Below, piece by piece: positions 59,582 through 64,000 of a DNA stretch of 64,000 bases (position 1 is the first letter of the stretch; each line of letters opens with the position of its first letter). Below the pieces are notes generated by a model that saw nothing but the letters and a program-made list of their open reading frames with translations, had not been told where the DNA came from and did no database searches. Source of the DNA: Smallanthus sonchifolius (Eukaryota > Streptophyta > Magnoliopsida > Asterales > Asteraceae). A program made the translations under genes and the position numbers. The stretch spans positions 80,598,344-80,662,343 of the forward strand of contig CM042019.1 of the NCBI GenBank assembly GCA_023525975.1, written 5' to 3'.

Positions 59582-60012
59582 TGTTAGGACATGTTTTGTA
59601 ACTGTTGATAAAATTCTATGTAAGTTCTGCTAGAGGCGAACTTAACAAGTTCGCCTAGCCTATCAGATGCGAACTTATTAAGTTCGCTTAGCCTATTAGA
59701 GGCGAACTTAATAAGTTCGCCTAAGCACAGTGAAGCGAACTTGTTAAGTTCGCCTAATGTTGATCAGTGGCTATAAATAGCAGATTGTAGCAGAACAGAA
59801 AAAATAGCTTAGAACGGTGGAACACAGAGATTAGGAGGAACTGATTAGAGTGAATTCTTGTAACCTGATATTGTGGTGGAAATACAAAGCGTTTATTTAC
59901 ACCGTTGTTGTTGATTGAGTTACACGAGCACGTTGATCATGGATTCCGCATGTTATCACCGTGTCGTACTGCGAGTCTAGAGATCCGTCACGCACCGAAT
60001 TAGGGACCTACA
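59582..60012 (+). repeat. 5' LTR of SirD
   Basis: TGTTAGGACA...CCTACA, 431 bp. Four palindrome units (59633-59755) precede TATAAATA at 59771. Otherwise poorly alignable with the SirA and SirB LTRs. Confidence 0.86.
59633..59755. repeat. Palindrome array in SirD LTR
   Basis: Four GCGAACTT-n3-AAGTTCGC units at even spacing of about 33 bases. Confidence 0.9.
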
Positions 60013-60014
60013 AG

Positions 60015-60026
60015 TGGTATCAGAGC
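60015..60026 (+). other. Primer binding site of SirD
   Basis: TGGTATCAGAGC two bases after the LTR end. Confidence 0.9.
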
Positions 60027-60603
60027 TATTGCTCTTGATTAGCAAAAGATTCGTGGTGGTTTCGTGTCCATTCAACATCAAATTACAGAGATTTAGAAGA
60101 TTTTTCATCATTTTGTGTTCTTGATAAAAATGGAAGATTTTTGACAAATTTGGATTGATTTTGGATTGTTTTGATGAAATTGATCCAATAGAAGTGTTCC
60201 AAATCAATTCCTACATATTCCTACGGTTCAGATTCATCAAATTCCATCAATTCATCAAGAAATCATGATTTTCATAATGTTCTGTTCGTGTTTGGAAGAA
60301 CAGCTGTTTTAGGCGAACTTGCTGTTCGTTGTTCAGGCGAACTTAGGGAGGCGAACTTAATAAGTTCACTTGGTGAATATTAAGCGAACTTAATAAGTTC
60401 GCTCGGGTCAACTTATTAGTTCGCTTGAATTAAAAAAATATATATATATTTTGGCGGGAAATTTCATCTTGTCCAAATTTTTTAGGGAAAGTTTATATGG
60501 TCGTTTTAAATCATTTTTGAAATTTTGAATTTTTGAAATTTTTTAAAAAGAGTATTTTGGCGGGAAATTTTTTTCGGATATTTTCGCAAAAAAAAATTTC
60601 AAA
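60027..60603 (+). promoter_or_regulatory. SirD leader with palindromes
   Basis: Leader with the same first part as SirA and SirB, then palindrome units and half sites at 60310-60430 and an A/T-rich stretch to the ATG. No clear donor-like site here. Confidence 0.6.
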
Positions 60604-62643
60604 ATGTCAATTTCATGTGATGATAATGAGATTGGAACTGTGCCACCGAGACTTTTGTGCATATCAGATTTTCGTAGCTGGAAAGTCCGGTTCGAACAGT
60701 TCGTATCAGCAACTGATGAAAACTTTTGGACATCCATATTTGAAGGATATGTGCATCCTTCTTATGACTATATGGGATAGTATGATGTTCCTAAACCAGT
60801 GACAGCTCTTAGTAAACTAGAAAAGCAGATGTTTGATCGAGAGATGAAGACGCGTGAAACTTTAACGATGTCTTTACCTAAAGAAATCATTCATAGTCTC
60901 GGGAAGTGTCCAACTTCAAGAGATCTATGGGAAGCATTGAAGAAAAAGGGTGAAGCAACTTCTCAAGCATTTGTGGTCTTGATAAAAGAAGTATTGGAGA
61001 AGCAGAGTGGTTCTCGAAGTGATTCTTCTGCAGATTTAACTGATAGTGAGAGTATTCGTTCTGGTGAAAGTACTCAATCTACTGAGACTGATGTGATGAG
61101 TGAAGAAAGCTTTCAGACAGTTGAAGATGATCTGAGTGAATTAGAAACTGATGCAGAGCCTGTCATTGTTGATCAAAAGAGTGAAGCTGATGATGACGTT
61201 TTCATAGCTCCTGGTGCATCTTCTTCAGAAGTAAAACCTGAGGTATTTTCTAACTCTGAGACGTTTTGTTCTAACTGTATTTCAGTGAAGGATAAAATTA
61301 TGAGGGTTATGGATGACAATGTAAACCTCATTTGTGATATGAAATCAATGCACACGGTAAATCAGAAATTAAAAGATAATGAGAATGTGTGTATTGAAAG
61401 GATAGAATCACTAAAGAGGGATATAAATTCTCTGACTTTGAAGCTCAGAGAGCAGGCATATCACCTGGATATGTCCTTTGCAGAAATTGAGAAAAGAAAT
61501 GATGATCTTACTGAGAAAGATAAAGAGCTAGCTGAATCTAAAGTAGAGGTGATCCGCTTGCATAAAAAGTTAGAAAGCTTTGGAAATTCATCATTCTTAT
61601 TAGGACATTATCATGATACAACTAAAGAGGGGAACGGAACTACAGGTATTGGATATGTTCCTCCACCATTCAATGGAAATTATTCTGTTGCACCTGAGAT
61701 TATAAACGTTGAGGATTTAGATCCTAAGACTATGTTGAAGGTGAATCCAGTCACAGGTGAAGATATGGTGTATTCTGATGAGAGTGATGATGAATATTTT
61801 GATGAAGCTAAGGTAGAGGGGATACCGAAAGAGCTTAAGAAAGAAGACTCAAAGGTTGATTCTAATTCATCTAGAAATTATACATTTGGAAGTTCTTCAA
61901 ACTCAAGGAGAGTTCCATATGTCAGAGATTATAAAGACAGGCGTACATGCTTTCATTGTAATGAGATAGGACACATTGTGGTGAACTGTCCTTACAAAAA
62001 TAAAGGAAAGAAGCATGTAGTTCCTGAGAAGGTGAAGACTGAATCAAGACCTATTGAGAAAAAGTTTGTTCCGTCTCAAACTCCAAAAGAAGTTCATGTA
62101 GGAGAATCTTCTTCAAATGCATCTTATCGTATGAAGATTCCTTATATGAGAGAATATAGTGATAAGAGATCTTGCTTTTCTTGTGGTCTAGTGGGTCACA
62201 TACGGATGAATTGTTCTCACAAACCCAAAGGTAACAGACATGTTATTCCAGAAAAGGTAAGAACTCATGGTAAGCCTAATGTTAACCCAAATGTGGTTAA
62301 ACCTCATGATACACCAAAAGGTAATTCAAAATCTGAGTTTAGGCTTTCTAGACCTCAAAGACGGAGGAGGAACAGAAGATTGAGAAAACTTTTAGAACAA
62401 CAAGAGTTTTCACAATCTACACATTTTTCAAATGAACGAAAATTTTCAAACACTTCACATTTTAAGCAAAAAGAACTAAATGAAAATAAGTTTGTTTGGA
62501 AATCTAAAGTTTCTGTTTCTGACTCGTCGGAACAATCACCGAAAATCGATGAGAGATTCGATTGTGAATGGAGTGAGGTTTATTATTTTGATACAGATGG
62601 ACGACCCATGTCTACCATGGCTTGGGTCCCAATATCAAATTAA
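60604..62643 (+). pseudogene. gag: gag of SirD (one stop, inner deletion)
   Basis: ATG at 60604 (MSISCDDNEIGTVPPRLLC). In-frame TAG at 60778-60780, then open from 60781 to 62643. Relative to SirB it lacks the end of the capsid-like region and the first knuckle: WEALKKKGEAT is joined directly to TSQAFVVLIKE (about 60945-60985). It keeps the acidic Ser-rich part, the coiled coil (61290-61590), YVPPPFNGNYSVAPEI, and two knuckles, CFHCNEIGHIVVNC and CFSCGLVGHIRMNC; the latter is extra relative to SirB. Ends RPQRRRRNRRLRKLL, then AWVPISN and TAA. Confidence 0.9.
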
Positions 62644-63030
62644 TGTTTCTTGTTAGATGTGCAGGATTTACCAAGAGGGACTATTAATACCATTTTGGTT
62701 GTTGATAATGGTGGTTCTGAGCACATGACAGGGAATGACATCTGCAAGAGTAACGAGTTGTTGATAACTGAAAATCTATTTGATTCAACGACTTGATGCT
62801 CAAGGGGAGAATATGTCACACACAATGTTTTGTAAAAAGAGTTTTACAAAGTCCAAATGATAACCTGAAACTTAGGATGACAATGGTGATCATAAAGTCG
62901 TTGATGCAACCATTTGACTAGTTGAGGGGGAGTCTACAGGACAGGGGGAGTACAGAACTGTGTTGGTGATAGAGGCAATGACATTCAATTACATTACATC
63001 GGTTTGAGTTTTTAATTGATTGAATTGCTT
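62644..63030 (+). pseudogene. pol: pol stub of SirD
   Basis: Acceptor-like TGTTTCTTGTTAGATGTGCAG at 62644-62664, protease start with VDNGGSEHMTGN (DSG changed to DNG), then unrelated sequence with two GGGGGAG tracts (62924-62931 and 62944-62950), then LLNPE and stop at about 63030-63042, the end of pol. Integrase, RT and RNase H are gone. Confidence 0.7.
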
Positions 63031-63042
63031 AATCCTGAGTAA

Positions 63043-64000
63043 CCAAGTAAAATGTTTTTCTTAAAATGTTTTCATGGAAGATTTTATTTTCGTTTGTTTT
63101 ACTTTCTTTGAAAAAGATTTTGAAAAAGCCAAACAAATTGAAATAGATAAAATCGACATTACTTGAAGTTAAAGAAGAGATGATAGTACATCAGTAGATG
63201 TTCTTTCACACATGACCTTAGAATGACTGGTTGGTGCTTTATGTTAATATATCTGAATTATATGTTTTGATCAGAACTTCTTAGACTGCACAGTATGAGA
63301 AATGATAGCTTCATAACTGCTTTTGCTTAACAAAAATTGATGCTTGATGCTTATATTTTAATTTGGATACTAGTATGTAGTCTGAATTGTCAATAGGCTA
63401 TGAGTATCTTTGGTCCATTAGTAGTGTGACAACATAATGATCTTTGTGACAACTGTGATTTGAACCCATGGTATGCCGGGTGTGTGTAAAAGATCATTAT
63501 CAGATAAAGAATATAAGATCTAAAGTACTTCATGAGACCAGTATCGGTTATGTCGTTAAACACAAATTTTCAGTTCACTTCACTGCCCATGCCCTGAAAA
63601 ACATGCAATGTGTTGTTGGACTAAGATATGTTTCTGACAACATCTGTTGGAACATATACTAGCCCTTGGATCAATATCCTGATTCCATTGAATATATCCA
63701 GATAACAGTTGGATCACGCTACCCTATGTCTTTGAATCAATCGATTCCCTGATCAATCTTTCTGTTACTATGAATCATGATACTTCATCCAAACCAAGAC
63801 ATTTGAATCATTCGATTCTGAATCATTCTGATTCTCTGCTTGATATTATCCTGTGTTTATCAGTATAATTCATCCTGGAGATTGAATATTATCTTGCAAT
63901 GATCTTATATGTCTTGAAGATAGTGCACATTTAAATTTCTGTTGGCATATTTGTGGGGTACACGTTGTATTACAAAATAAATGGTACCTTAATTCACAAG
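63043..64000 (+). other. Conserved non-coding island after pol (SirD copy)
   Basis: Counterpart of 7539-8500. Blocks at 63160-63230, 63480-63560 and 63570-63720 are close to SirA (for example CATCTGTTGGAACATATACT). No ORF of note. Confidence 0.65.

Larger units (their letters stand above)
1723..64000 (-). mobile_element. SirC: minus-strand Sirevirus-like copia element, split by nested insertions
   Basis: The pieces run in order on the minus strand. They are the gag linker (59581-58900), the second half of pol (46828-44896), a repeat-bearing leader (44895-44268), the extra ORF (44267-40405 continued at 2902-2445), a purine tract (2420-2411) and the 3' LTR (2410-1723). The 5' LTR and gag N-terminus are not seen and should lie beyond 64000, past SirD. 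The protease, integrase and early RT parts are missing between 58900 and 46828. SirA, SirB, Tek3 and SirD all lie inside. The join at SirA is proven by a target duplication and reading-frame continuity; the other joins are inferred from order and orientation. Confidence 0.6.
59582..64000 (+). mobile_element. SirD: plus-strand Sirevirus-like element with gag but no pol, runs off window
   Basis: 5' LTR, primer site, palindrome leader, gag, a pol stub and the conserved spacer. The extra ORF and 3' LTR, if present, lie beyond 64000. The left flank is CTTGT (59577-59581). Confidence 0.85.

Overview
The window looks like plant nuclear heterochromatin with no recognisable host gene. It is built from LTR retrotransposons inserted into one another. 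The lineages are Ty1/copia Sirevirus-type elements, Ty3/gypsy chromoviruses of Tekay/Del type, and one Athila-type gypsy element. The evidence is long LTRs, initiator-Met primer binding sites (TGGTATCAGAGC), CCHC gag knuckles, YVDD or FIDD reverse transcriptases, a chromodomain-like integrase tail and very AT-rich spacers. The style of the extra 3' ORF of the copia elements reminds me of Asteraceae genomes (Tanacetum/Artemisia/lettuce type), but that is recollection, not proof.

Layout. 1-1722 is part of a chromovirus LTR (family L4, minus). A minus-strand Sirevirus (SirC) begins in it at 1723 and seems to run to beyond 64000. Its pieces are a 3' LTR (1723-2410), an extra ORF (2445-2902 and 40405-44267), pol (44896-46828) and gag linker (58900-59581). 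SirA, a plus-strand Sirevirus (2903-40404, target duplication ACTGT), split the extra ORF of SirC. SirA in turn holds about 27.5 kb of gypsy DNA between about 11370 and 38904. That block is an Athila element on the minus strand, broken by Tek1 (12619-21991, minus), Tek2 (22473-28228, minus), an L4 LTR (28229-30033, minus) and GypP (31268-38904, plus). Two more plus-strand Sireviruses lie inside SirC: SirB (46829-55283), with an unbroken pol, and SirD (59582 to the window end), with gag but almost no pol. Between them is Tek3, a 3.25-kb LTR with primer site (55284-58899).

How the parts work. Each complete element would be transcribed from its 5' LTR, primed by tRNA-iMet and copied by its own Gag-Pol. 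Every polyprotein here carries stops, frameshifts or deletions except the pol of SirB. The Sireviruses also carry a sense ORF of unknown function between pol and the 3' LTR.

The most interesting signal is outside the proteins. Five LTR families carry short palindromes in tandem, with different sequences in different families. The Sireviruses place them at the same positions: before the TATA box, before gag and before the extra ORF. The chromovirus LTRs share a splice-donor-like and splice-acceptor-like pair whose flanks form a covarying inverted repeat.
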